Origin: Ktedonobacter sp. SOSP1-85
GTDB lineage: Bacteria > Chloroflexota > Ktedonobacteria > Ktedonobacterales > Ktedonobacteraceae
Direction of reading: 5' to 3'
DNA length: 64,000 nucleotides
Assembly: GCF_016587415.1 (NCBI RefSeq)
Contig: NZ_BNJI01000002.1
Span: 1,984,001 to 2,048,000, forward strand
A program made the position numbers and the translations under genes. Each line of letters begins with the position of its first letter. The first letter of the stretch is position 1. The notes beneath the pieces were generated by a model, which was not told the DNA's origin, made no database searches, and saw nothing but the letters and a program-made list of their open reading frames with translations. Of the stretch, positions 7,582 through 16,005 are shown piece after piece.

Positions 7582-8496
7582 CTAGGCCGACTTGTTGATG
7601 AGCTCGTTGGTGACCCATCGTGCGACGTTTTCGGGATATGGGGCGGGCAAGATTAGGACGATGTGCTGGAAGCCGGCGTCAATGGCTTCAGTGATCGAGT
7701 TCCGGGTGTTGCTGGGGTGGTCGTAGGAGACCGGCAGGACGATGGATCGGGTGATCGATGCGGGGTCGCGACCGATCTCGGCGCAGAAGCGGTCCAGTAG
7801 AGCGCCTCTGCGGACGGCGTCATCAATGTCGTCGCCGGGGAAGTTCCACAGGTCGGCATGCTCGGCGACCACGCGCAGCGTCGCGGTAGAGCGTCCGCCG
7901 ATCAGTATCGGCGGATGAGGTCGCTGGGTGGGTTTGGGGTTGCAGAACGCTCCGGTGAGGCGGAGGTAGGTGCCGTCGAAGTCGAACGGTTCGGCCTCGG
8001 TCCACAACCGCCGGATGGCCGTGCACGCTTCGGCGAGGCTCCCGACCGCGTGGGCGGAGTCGTGGAAGGGCAGGCCGTGTGCCTCGTACTCACGCCGGGC
8101 CACAGGGTGGCTTGGTCGTGAGCCTGCGCCGATGCCAAAGTCGAGTCGCCCACCGGAGACGACGTCGACGGTCGCAGCGATCTTGGCCAGCATCGCGGGC
8201 GGTCGGAAGCGGTTGCTGGTCACGAGCAACCCGAGGCGTAGTCGTTCGGTTTGTGCGGCGAGGGCTGAGAGCAGTGTCCAGCCTTCGAAGGTCGGTCCGT
8301 TCGGGTCGCCGAAGATCGGCATGAGGTGATCGAACAGCCACGCATGCTCGATCTCCGGGATCGTGTCCGCCTCTCGCCAGACCCGCAAAACGTCGCGATA
8401 GCTGACCTGCGATGGGGCCGTCATGATCCCGAAACGCGGTCCGGTCATGTGCGCACTCATGGCCACGTCCGTCATCGCCATGTCTGATTCGTTCAT
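7582..8496 (-). CDS. LLM-class (probably F420-dependent) oxidoreductase
   Basis: The 304-residue protein has the bacterial-luciferase-like TIM barrel: RFGIMTAP at the first strand, EHAWLFDHLMPIFGDPNGP, a LGLLVTSNRFRPPAMLAKIAATVD strand-helix unit, the SGGRLDFGIGAG phosphate/cofactor loop, and RPHPPILIGG at strand 7. These are typical of F420-dependent LLM enzymes; the substrate is unknown. The start lies after ggagg with a 10-nt gap. It is GC-rich compared with its flanks, shares this with the divergent TetR-like gene, and the two probably moved together as a cassette. Confidence 0.85.
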   Translation of the reverse strand: MNESDMAMTDVAMSAHMTGPRFGIMTAPSQVSYRDVLRVWREADTIPEIEHAWLFDHLMPIFGDPNGPTFEGWTLLSALAAQTERLRLGLLVTSNRFRPPAMLAKIAATVDVVSGGRLDFGIGAGSRPSHPVARREYEAHGLPFHDSAHAVGSLAEACTAIRRLWTEAEPFDFDGTYLRLTGAFCNPKPTQRPHPPILIGGRSTATLRVVAEHADLWNFPGDDIDDAVRRGALLDRFCAEIGRDPASITRSIVLPVSYDHPSNTRNSITEAIDAGFQHIVLILPAPYPENVARWVTNELINKSA

Positions 8497-8515
8497 AGAT
8501 CGTATTCCTCCATGG

Positions 8516-8568
8516 TATAATAGTATCGGAGCAGCGCTCCGATACTATTATACGGAACACTGTTCCGT
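8516..8568. promoter_or_regulatory. Two adjacent dyads in divergent promoter region
   Basis: A perfect inverted repeat with 17-bp arms (8516-8532 and 8536-8552, 3-nt centre agc) is followed by a second dyad acggaac/gttccgt (8552-8568, centre act). Both contain a GGA(A/G)C half-site. They occupy the 107-bp gap between the divergent oxidoreductase and TetR-like genes and probably overlap both promoters. The best reading is a double operator for the TetR-like protein. Confidence 0.7.
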
Positions 8569-8603
8569 TTGTCAAGCGATTGTTTGAGGGAGGGAATGAA
8601 GCG

Positions 8604-9215
8604 ATGACTACCATCGATGAGGGAGCGGAGCAACCAGCCCGGCATAAACCAGCCCGGCAGAAGCGGGCCGACGCGCAGCGCAACGAGCAGGCGTTGCTCG
8701 CCGCCGCCGCCGCCGTGTTCGTTACATCCGGTGTCGAGGCGCCGGTGCGTGACATCGCGGCTGCGGCTGGCGTCGGGATGGGGACGATTTACCGCCACTT
8801 CCCGACGCGAGCGGATCTCGTTGTTGCCGTGTACCGCCATCAGGTCGAGGCCTGCGCCGAGGCTGGTCCGGTCCTGCTGGCGAATGGTGGCTCGCCGCAC
8901 GCGGCACTCGGTCAGTGGGTCAATCTCTTCGTTGATTTCCTGGTCACGAAGCATGGGCTTGCCGCGGTCCTGCAACCCGGCAGCGCCGGCTTCGACGCGC
9001 TGCATGCCTACTTCCTTGACCGCCTCGTGCCCGTTTGCGCTCAGTTGCTCGACGCCGCCGCTGAAGCCGGCGAGATCAGTGCCGATATTGATGCCTACGA
9101 ACTAATGCGTGGCATCGGCAACCTCTGCGTTGGCGCCGACAACGACCCGCGCTACGATGCCCGCCGCATGGTCGAGCTGCTCATCGCGGGACTCCTCCAA
9201 TCGCGCTCCACCTGA
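8604..9215 (+). CDS. TetR-family transcriptional regulator
   Basis: This 203-residue TetR protein (start at 8604 after gagggaggga, in preference to an ATG 24 bp upstream) has a basic N-tail (RQKRADAQRNEQ) and an HTH ending in the canonical GVGMGTIYRHFPTRADL at ~55-75. An all-helical ligand domain follows. It is divergent from the LLM oxidoreductase across a region with two strong dyads, so it most likely represses that gene and itself. Confidence 0.88.
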   Translation: MTTIDEGAEQPARHKPARQKRADAQRNEQALLAAAAAVFVTSGVEAPVRDIAAAAGVGMGTIYRHFPTRADLVVAVYRHQVEACAEAGPVLLANGGSPHAALGQWVNLFVDFLVTKHGLAAVLQPGSAGFDALHAYFLDRLVPVCAQLLDAAAEAGEISADIDAYELMRGIGNLCVGADNDPRYDARRMVELLIAGLLQSRST

Positions 9216-9597
9216 TACAGCTGATCCATAGAAGAAGCACCTAGAGAAAAATGGTAATTCCCGGGATTCTGCGGGAGGGTTTGGTCTACTTTTGCGAGTC
9301 GTTCCCCTACAAAAAGCCCCTCTTCGCGGACCATTTGCCCACCCAGATACCTGTACCTGCGCACCAGAATTCGCAGGCACACGCGCTTTCCGCCAGATCG
9401 GAGGTCCGTCATGCGGTGGGTGGTACGAGCTATGGAACCATGGGGAAGCGAAATTATTCGTCGATTGTTTGCTCTCTCCCAAACGAAAGAAGTACAATAA
9501 GGCCACATCGCCCCAACGAACCCTTAGAGGTGGGAATGGGTAGAGAAATGCCAGGATCCCATCTCTCATCATGGGAGGAAAAAGGAGGAATTCGATT
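9216..9597. other. Non-coding region upstream of aldo/keto reductase
   Basis: About 380 bp with no recognisable gene. A 118-residue minus-strand frame (9152-9508) covers most of it but has no clear ribosome site, overlaps the TetR gene, and matches no family I recognise. The last ~60 bp carry the reductase leader. Confidence 0.35.
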
Positions 9598-10602
9598 ATG
9601 AAAACCAAGCGCATGGGCCGCACGGGACTGCGTGTCTCTGAAATTTGCCTGGGTACCATGACCTTTGGCAACCAGTGCGACGAGCTAACCTCGCGTGCCA
9701 TTATGCAAAAAGCCTTTGATACAGGAGTGACGTTCTTCGATACTGCCGATGCGTACCCGCTGGGAGCGTCCCTGGAAACAGTTGGGCGCACCGAGGAATA
9801 TATCGGACGCTGGCTCAAAGGTCGCAGAGAACAGATTGTCCTGGCGACCAAGTTTTTTGGCAAGATGGGCCAGGGGCCAAATGAGCAAGGCGGATCGCGC
9901 AAGCACATTGTTCAGGCCGTAGAGGCGAGTTTGCGTCGCTTGCAAACGGACTACATCGACCTGTACCAGATGCATTTTCCTGATCCGGAAACACCCCTTG
10001 ATGAAACATTGCGCGCTCTAGATGATCTGGTTCACAGCGGCAAAGTGCTCTATATTGGCTGCTCCAATTATCCAGCTTGGCTGTTGACCAAGGCGCTTTG
10101 GACCAGCGACAAATGGGGCCTGGCTCGCTTTGACTGCGTGCAACCACGTTATAACCTCTTATTCCGCCATATCGAAGCAGAGCTATTCCCCCTTGCGCTT
10201 GACCAGGGAATAGGAGTAATCAGTTACAATCCTCTGGCTGGAGGAGTCCTGACGGGGCGCTATCAACCAGGGCAACAACCGAGCGAGGGGACACGTTTCA
10301 CGATCAACAATGCTGGGAAGCTCTATCAAGCCCGCTACTGGCAAGATGCGCAGATGCAAGCAGTGGAACGACTCAAGAAGTTTTGTCAGGAACGAAATCT
10401 CTCGGTGGCGCAACTCGCGCTGGCCTGGGTCCTGGCTCAACCTGCAATTACCTCAGCCATCGTGGGCGCGAGCAAACCAGAGCAACTCGACCAGACCCTC
10501 CCGGCGGTTGATCTGGTACTCGATGAACAGATGCGAGAAGTATGTGACGATGTCTGGTATCAACTTCCGCGCGAACGCAATCGCGATGTCGCCTTCCGTT
10601 AG
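9598..10602 (+). CDS. Aldo/keto reductase
   Basis: This 334-residue (alpha/beta)8-barrel NADPH-dependent reductase has the tetrad regions visible: FFDTADAYPLGASLE (Asp and Tyr), LATKFFGKMG (Lys) and DLYQMHFPDP (His). The NADP-binding C-terminal loop contains SAIVGASKPEQLDQ. It resembles the subfamily acting on aryl and sugar-like carbonyls in bacteria. The ATG at 9598 follows an ideal aaggaggaatt; an in-frame ATG 27 bp upstream lies within this leader and is less likely. Confidence 0.88.
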   Translation: MKTKRMGRTGLRVSEICLGTMTFGNQCDELTSRAIMQKAFDTGVTFFDTADAYPLGASLETVGRTEEYIGRWLKGRREQIVLATKFFGKMGQGPNEQGGSRKHIVQAVEASLRRLQTDYIDLYQMHFPDPETPLDETLRALDDLVHSGKVLYIGCSNYPAWLLTKALWTSDKWGLARFDCVQPRYNLLFRHIEAELFPLALDQGIGVISYNPLAGGVLTGRYQPGQQPSEGTRFTINNAGKLYQARYWQDAQMQAVERLKKFCQERNLSVAQLALAWVLAQPAITSAIVGASKPEQLDQTLPAVDLVLDEQMREVCDDVWYQLPRERNRDVAFR

Positions 10603-10618
10603 CTCGTGGATAGAGAGC

Positions 10619-10651
10619 AGAAGCCTTTGCTAGCCAACAACAAAGGCTTCT
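10619..10651 (+). terminator. Terminator-like hairpin after aldo/keto reductase
   Basis: An 11-bp perfect stem (agaagcctttg/caaaggcttct) with an 11-nt loop lies 17 bp after the reductase stop, followed by the T-rich tail ctcatcttt. Confidence 0.65.
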
Positions 10652-10789
10652 CTCATCTTTAGCAGCATGCATATAAGTACGCTTGGTTCCCTGTTTGCCG
10701 CGATCGGTGGGAGCGGGTCCGACGACGGCTCGTGCAAAAGGGGCTTTGCACGTCGAGCTATCCAGGCTCTGCCGGTTCCAGCCAATGCC

Positions 10790-10924
10790 TTACAGTTCCA
10801 ATGATAGCGTTATTCATCGAGGCAGTAAAGCTCAGGGTCAAGGTGCCATTTGTCACAATAACTGTAGGTTTAAACTGCAACACGACATTCTTACCAACCT
10901 GGCTATAAACTACGTGCCGGTGTC
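10790..10924 (-). pseudogene. Remnant of a malectin-like carbohydrate-binding strand region
   Basis: Directly after the chitinase stop, a different minus-strand frame reads QVGKNVVLQFKPTVIVTNGT, then LTLSFTASMNNAIIGTV. This resembles the last strands of malectin-type beta-sandwich modules (xVTNGTLxLxFxASxxNAxI). It is too short to be a gene and has no start. It suggests that the chitinase or a neighbour once carried a further binding module, lost by a rearrangement at ~10925. Confidence 0.4.
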
Positions 10925-10929
10925 CCGGG

Positions 10930-12843
10930 TCAGCCGACCTGCCCCCAGCGGAATTGTTCCCAGGCCTGGGCCTGGGTTGCCGTGGCATCCAGAGGCGTAT
11001 TGGTCTGGTCGGTGCGAGCACTGACATAGTTGTTATTGGCCACCGACTGCAAGGCAACGGTCCCATTGTTTTGCAGGACCCAGTTGAACTGCTCCCAACC
11101 CTGGACCTGGGTCGCGGTGGCCTGCAGGGGGGCATTCGTCTGACTGATGCGGGCGCTGACATAATTGTTATTGGCATGTGAGAGCAAGGCAATTAGCCCA
11201 TTACCTGCATCGACCACATCAAACTGCTCCCAGCCCTGGACCTGGGTCGCGGTGGCCTGTAGAGGAGTATTGGTCTGATCGTTGTGGGCACTGACATAAT
11301 TGTTATTGTTTGTTGCCTGCAGCCAGATGGTTTTGCCAATGGGAGGAGTAGCCAGTCCCCAGTTGAACTGTTCCCAGGCCTGGACCTGAGTCGCTGTGGC
11401 ATCCAGGGGGGTATTGGTCTGGTCGGTACGAGCACTGACATAGTTGTTATTAGCCGCCGATTGTAAGGCAACAGTCCCGTTGCTCTGCGGCAACCAACGG
11501 AACTGTTCCCAACCCTGGACCTGGGTCGCGGTGGCTTGCAGGGGCACATTCGTCTGACTGATGCGGGCGCTGACATAATTGTTGTTGGCGTGGGATCGCA
11601 AGGCGATCAGCCCATTGCCAGCATCAACCACGTCAAACTCTTCCCAGGCCTGGACCTGGGTTGAGGTGGCCTGCAGGGGGGTATTGGTCTGATCATTGTG
11701 GGCACTGACAAAGTTGTTGTTGTTGGTCGCCTGCAGCCAGATCGTCTGGCCAATGATGCTGGGTGGGGTGCCAGTTGGAGTAGGAGTTGGCGAAGAACTG
11801 CCGCTGGTGAAGGGTTTCCAGAGATTGGTAAATGCGTAGTTGCTCTGTGAGAGGCCATCGCAGGTATCCAAAGTAGGAGTAGTACGACCAGGGCAAGAAC
11901 CATTATCTCGTGAGACTGCCCAGAATGCGAGTTCTCCAATATTGTTTGCCTGCGCGAAAGACAACACCTGGGACGCATTGCTCTGTGTAAAGATCTCGCC
12001 CGGAGTGTCGTTCTGACCAATCATCGCGGTGATCCCAACCATCGACCACAGCTGGCTGGAGGTCTTTGAGGGGAACATTTGCTGTAACTGGGCATGCAGG
12101 CCGTTGGCCGCGTTGATCGCCTCCTGGCCCATCTGACTGTCAGGGCTCCCATAATCCATCGTCATCAGGTTGACCACGCTAAAATTGACTCCCTTGGATA
12201 TCGCGTCCTTGAGCAGATCCAGACTTCCTGTATGGCCAGCAGGGGCCGGTTCCAGACCGGTGGTGCCCGAAGGCAGGGTAAAGGAGATGGTCAAGCTCGG
12301 ATTGGCCTGCTGCAACGCCGCCAGGGCTGTGTTGCGGCGCGTATAGGTGGTCGCGTCTCCTTCTTCCCCACCTTCAATATCGAAATCCAGGTGTGACGCG
12401 CTGTACTGGTTAATCACCGCCTGGTACTGAGCCTGCAAACTACTAGCACTGGTACAGGCCTGTGCCAGTTCCTGGCCTGCCGCTCCTCCAAACGAAATAA
12501 TCACATCGCCGCCCTGACTGCGAATGTAGGAGATATCGCTGGTCAACGTTGGCAAATCTGACGAAGTATTATTGATTGGGACATATCCATCCCAGACAGG
12601 ACTACACCCACTAGCGGTAATAAAAGCCAGCGTGTAGTATTTCTGCCCGGTACTCTGGGTCACTGATTGCAAGGACGCGCCTACACCGGTCTCGGCATAG
12701 GGGGCAAAGTAACTGCTGGGCAAGGCCGAAGCCGCGTAGGCCCGGGGCATGCCTTTAGAGAAAATAGTTGTCGCCGCCACGATACCACTTAGCACCATAA
12801 CACAGGAAAAGAAGAGAGCGAGGGTACGGGGAAATTTGCGCAT
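10930..12843 (-). CDS. Secreted GH18 chitinase with fascin-like binding repeats
   Basis: The 637-residue exported enzyme has a signal peptide at 1-38 (basic MRKFPR, hydrophobic core, AYA-A cleavage) and a GH18 barrel at ~40-355 with GGDVIISFGG and the active-site strand HLDFDIEG (D153, D155, catalytic E157; the first Asp of DxxDxDxE is Ser). A proline/threonine linker and six ~45-residue repeats (NNNYVSA...TATQVQGWEQF) form two fascin-like beta-trefoils to the C-terminus. It should hydrolyse chitin outside the cell, with the trefoils as probable polysaccharide-binding units. The start follows ggaggaatcgct. The nearby sugar ABC genes suggest uptake of the released sugars. Confidence 0.85.
   Translation of the reverse strand: MRKFPRTLALFFSCVMVLSGIVAATTIFSKGMPRAYAASALPSSYFAPYAETGVGASLQSVTQSTGQKYYTLAFITASGCSPVWDGYVPINNTSSDLPTLTSDISYIRSQGGDVIISFGGAAGQELAQACTSASSLQAQYQAVINQYSASHLDFDIEGGEEGDATTYTRRNTALAALQQANPSLTISFTLPSGTTGLEPAPAGHTGSLDLLKDAISKGVNFSVVNLMTMDYGSPDSQMGQEAINAANGLHAQLQQMFPSKTSSQLWSMVGITAMIGQNDTPGEIFTQSNASQVLSFAQANNIGELAFWAVSRDNGSCPGRTTPTLDTCDGLSQSNYAFTNLWKPFTSGSSSPTPTPTGTPPSIIGQTIWLQATNNNNFVSAHNDQTNTPLQATSTQVQAWEEFDVVDAGNGLIALRSHANNNYVSARISQTNVPLQATATQVQGWEQFRWLPQSNGTVALQSAANNNYVSARTDQTNTPLDATATQVQAWEQFNWGLATPPIGKTIWLQATNNNNYVSAHNDQTNTPLQATATQVQGWEQFDVVDAGNGLIALLSHANNNYVSARISQTNAPLQATATQVQGWEQFNWVLQNNGTVALQSVANNNYVSARTDQTNTPLDATATQAQAWEQFRWGQVG
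10936..11745. repeat. Fascin-module DNA repeat, copy 1
   Basis: About 810 bp encoding six ~45-residue repeats, nearly identical at DNA level to 14873-15690 in the neighbouring gene and in the same orientation. Inside it the six units also resemble one another, so the region is both internally repetitive and one half of a long direct repeat. Confidence 0.85.
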
Positions 12844-13183
12844 AGCGATTCCTCCATGAATACTATGACAAAACACGACATTCAGGTTGAGAGAGCGATT
12901 GCTCACTCCATGCATACTCTCAAGGAATTTCGGCGCGAGGGAAGCAGCCGACAGCGACTGGCTCCCTATTACCAGGTAAACGGCATGCCCGTTTCCTCAG
13001 GACTGCTAATGTCACTCCAGAAATCAAACAGCCCCGAGGAGTGACGTTCAGCAAGTGTGAATCAGGCTAGTGCATTGCGCCACTCAACCGTTCAGGAAAA
13101 GAGAGAAATGAGATGTTCCTTCAACCCCGCCCAGGGGGACGCCCCCTGGGCACTCTTTCCCAAACAGGTCGCGTGGTTAGGCA
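12844..13183. other. Promoter region of chitinase gene and 3' end of beta-helix gene
   Basis: About 340 bp without a credible gene; a 62-residue plus-strand frame has no family match. A stem gcccaggggg/ccccctgggc with a 3-nt loop lies at 13129-13151, just after the beta-helix gene stop as transcribed on the minus strand, and may end that transcript, although no T-run is seen. Confidence 0.45.
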
Positions 13184-15799
13184 CTAGGGATAACTGACCA
13201 GGTCAGCGACGCTATTGCTGGAGTTTGATGGACCACCAGTAGTGTTGATGATGTGGGCGATTGTGCCCTTTCCTCCCAGAGAGACGGTCACCATATCGTG
13301 GAACTTGACTCCTGGCGTGTTGGGGACCTCAAAGGAATGATCCTCGACCACGCTGGGATTGACGTTAAAGTAGCAGTAGCTGCCCAATCCCCAGGCTTCG
13401 TGACTGGTGACTGAGTTCGCCACCTTGTAGGCCGCGTAGCCGTTGGTGCTGCCGTTCATCCAGGCTGACTGCGTGGGGGGATCATAGGGCAGTTCGTTCT
13501 GGAAGAAGTAGGTCCGGCCGCCGTTGCCGTTCCAGATGACCTGGTACTGCTGGTAATGCTCGACGAACAGGCCATACGCGGTCACGTTGTTGCCATTAAC
13601 AATCAGGCCATTGGCGGCGGGATTGATGGTCCAGCCAACCGTGGCGTTGTTGTTGATGCCGTGGTCCGCGCGCCAGATCCAGAGGTCGTCGAGAATGACA
13701 TCGTTGCTGTTGATCACCAGGCTCTGAGTGGCCAGCCCGGCTGTCGCGGTGCCACCGATCCTGAAGAAGACATCACTGAGCAGTGTCGGATTGGCCGCGT
13801 GACTCTGCGAAGGTCCACTTGGGCCAACCTGGAGCAGGACCGGCGAGTTGACTGGGCCTGCATCGAAGAGCAATCCAGCGATGGTGACGCCATCGACATC
13901 GGCGACCGTCATGGGGATGACCCCATTTTGCGGAACCAGCGTGGCCAGGCCCAGGCCAAGCACTACCGTGTTCGCGCGCGTCACATTAATCGTGCCGTTG
14001 AGGGAGTAGATGCCGGGCGTGAAGAGCAGGTTTAACCCCTGTGAGAGCGCGTTATTGAGGGCCGTCGCGGTATCGCTTGGCTGGGCAATATAGAACTGGC
14101 TGAGGGGGATGGAGGTGCCAGCAGGCGACCCACTACCCCAACTCGTGCCCTGTGAGTTCGTCCTGAGGGCAGGTACAAAGACCTGGTAGTTGCCAGACTG
14201 GTCAATATACAGGAACGGCTTTTCTCGGATCACGGGCACCTGGCTGACCACGGTGTAGGGCGGGACCCCAGTGTTGGGCTGATTGGGGAAGCTTTGTCCC
14301 GGTGCACCGTTGACCCCCACGAAGACCATGTTCCAGTTGTAACCGGTCCAGCTTCCCAGCTGATCGTTTCTGGAGAGCCACTGCTGCTGCGTACCCGAGT
14401 TAACCTGACCGCTGACGTTGGTGTCGGCCAGGAAGCCGCCGCTGGACCATCCACCATCATCCAGTTTCATATTCCCCTGCACATTCATGCGTCGGAAAGG
14501 TGCGGCTTGAGACACCGCCCAGATGTTGGTGCCAGTGGGAGGAATCACGGTCATGTTCTCGGCTGCGCGCCAGAAGTTACAGGTGGCATTGTGATCCGGC
14601 ATCCAGTCAGCGGCGACGTGAACCGCGCCATTGATCGTCACATTGCCGGGCAGATAGCCCAGACCCAGTACCTGGGTGTAGAAGCCAAGGTCGACATCCA
14701 CGTTGTAGGTGCCTGGCTTGAAGAGGAAGGCATAGCGATTCGAACCAAATTGATTGCTTTGCTGCTGATTGAAGACCGAAGTCAAGGTGTTTTGAATCGT
14801 TGAACTAGACATCGTGGGATCAAAGATGTACACGTTGGGACCAAAGTTCGGCGACCCACCAGATCCACCGACCTGCCCCCAGCGGAATTGTTCCCAGGCC
14901 TGGGCCTGGGTTGAGGTGGCATCCAGAGGCGTATTGGTCTGGTCGGTGCGCGCGCTCACATAGTTGTTATTGGCTGCCGATTGCAAGGCGACGGTCCCAT
15001 TGTTTTGCAGGACCCAGTTGAACTGCTCCCAGCCCTGGACCTGGGTCGCGGTGGCCTGCAGGGGAGCATTCGTCTGACTGATGCGGGCGCTGACATAATT
15101 GTTGTTGGCGTGGGAGAGCAAGGCGATTAGCCCATTACCTGCATCGACCACATCAAACTGCTCCCAGCCCTGGACCTGGGTCGCGGTGGCCTGTAGAGGA
15201 GTATTGGTCTGATCGTTGTGGGCACTGACATAATTGTTATTGTTTGTTGCCTGCAGCCAGATGGTTTTGCCAATGGGAGGAGTAGCCAGTCCCCAGTTGA
15301 ACTGTTCCCAGGCCTGGACCTGAGTCGCTGTGGCATCCAGAGGGGTATTGGTCTGGTCGGTACGAGCACTGACATAGTTGTTATTGGCCGCCGACTGCAA
15401 GGCGACGGTCCCATTGCTTTGCGGCAGCCAGTTGAACTGCTCCCACCCTTGGACCTGAGTCGCGGTGGCTTGCAGGGGCACATTCGTCTGACTGATGCGG
15501 GCGCTGACATAATTGTTGTTGGCATGGGATCGCAAGGCGATCAGCCCATTGCCAGCATCGATCACATCAAACTCTTCCCAGGCCTGGACCTGGGTTGAGG
15601 TGGCTTGCAGGGGGATATTGGTCTGATCGTTGCGAGCGCTGACAAAGTTGTTGTTGTTGGTCGCCTGGAGCCAGATCGTCTGGCCAATGGGGGCAGAGGC
15701 CGCGTATATGGTATGTTGGCCTATGGCCTCGGGCAACATGCTCAGCGCGCCTGCCATGGCGACAGAACCGGCCAGAAAACGCCGCCGGGAAACTCTCAT
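13184..15799 (-). CDS. Tat-exported beta-helix protein with fascin-like repeats
   Basis: The 871-residue protein starts with a twin-arginine signal (MRVSRRRFLAG). Residues ~38-310 hold the same six-repeat two-trefoil module as the chitinase. After a GSGGSP linker comes a ~560-residue region with two blocks of parallel beta-helix character (FLFKPGTYNV and LLFTPGIYSL at each coil start, and GLIVNGNNVTAYGLFVEHYQ). The overall pattern is that of secreted polysaccharide-active proteins, similar in layout to GH55-like beta-1,3-glucanases, but I cannot fix a family or catalytic acid. The start is chosen by the ggaggaatgcata site; two ATGs upstream lack one. Confidence 0.7.
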   Translation of the reverse strand: MRVSRRRFLAGSVAMAGALSMLPEAIGQHTIYAASAPIGQTIWLQATNNNNFVSARNDQTNIPLQATSTQVQAWEEFDVIDAGNGLIALRSHANNNYVSARISQTNVPLQATATQVQGWEQFNWLPQSNGTVALQSAANNNYVSARTDQTNTPLDATATQVQAWEQFNWGLATPPIGKTIWLQATNNNNYVSAHNDQTNTPLQATATQVQGWEQFDVVDAGNGLIALLSHANNNYVSARISQTNAPLQATATQVQGWEQFNWVLQNNGTVALQSAANNNYVSARTDQTNTPLDATSTQAQAWEQFRWGQVGGSGGSPNFGPNVYIFDPTMSSSTIQNTLTSVFNQQQSNQFGSNRYAFLFKPGTYNVDVDLGFYTQVLGLGYLPGNVTINGAVHVAADWMPDHNATCNFWRAAENMTVIPPTGTNIWAVSQAAPFRRMNVQGNMKLDDGGWSSGGFLADTNVSGQVNSGTQQQWLSRNDQLGSWTGYNWNMVFVGVNGAPGQSFPNQPNTGVPPYTVVSQVPVIREKPFLYIDQSGNYQVFVPALRTNSQGTSWGSGSPAGTSIPLSQFYIAQPSDTATALNNALSQGLNLLFTPGIYSLNGTINVTRANTVVLGLGLATLVPQNGVIPMTVADVDGVTIAGLLFDAGPVNSPVLLQVGPSGPSQSHAANPTLLSDVFFRIGGTATAGLATQSLVINSNDVILDDLWIWRADHGINNNATVGWTINPAANGLIVNGNNVTAYGLFVEHYQQYQVIWNGNGGRTYFFQNELPYDPPTQSAWMNGSTNGYAAYKVANSVTSHEAWGLGSYCYFNVNPSVVEDHSFEVPNTPGVKFHDMVTVSLGGKGTIAHIINTTGGPSNSSNSVADLVSYP
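14873..15690. repeat. Fascin-module DNA repeat, copy 2
   Basis: This is the counterpart of the 10936-11745 repeat, here at the N-terminal side of the mature protein, whereas copy 1 is C-terminal. The high DNA identity, including third codon positions, points to recent copying or gene conversion. Confidence 0.85.
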
Positions 15800-15974
15800 T
15801 ATGCATTCCTCCATGAATGACATTAAATAAACTAGAATCCCCATGATTTAAAGACTGAAAAGTAGCAGCCATCACCTGTAGCGTTGAGGCTTCATCCTGA
15901 TTCGTTTGACTACTCACCTCCGATCATTGTTGATTAACAGTGCCATTACTTGTGAACCAGTTGGTATCATCAAG

Positions 15975-15994
15975 GGTAGTGTTGTAACACTACC
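15975..15994. promoter_or_regulatory. 20-bp palindrome upstream of beta-helix gene
   Basis: The sequence ggtagtgttgtaacactacc is a perfect dyad with 9-bp arms and a gt centre. It lies 176 bp before the beta-helix gene start and 12 bp after the permease gene stop. It may be an operator for the beta-helix gene or a stem-loop at the end of the ABC transcript. Confidence 0.45.
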
Positions 15995-16005
15995 AGGAAA
16001 GGTCA

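Noticed and set aside
10936..15690. Assembly duplication of the fascin module
   Set aside because: The two copies have scattered differences and different flanking domains in intact frames, so they are real separate copies.
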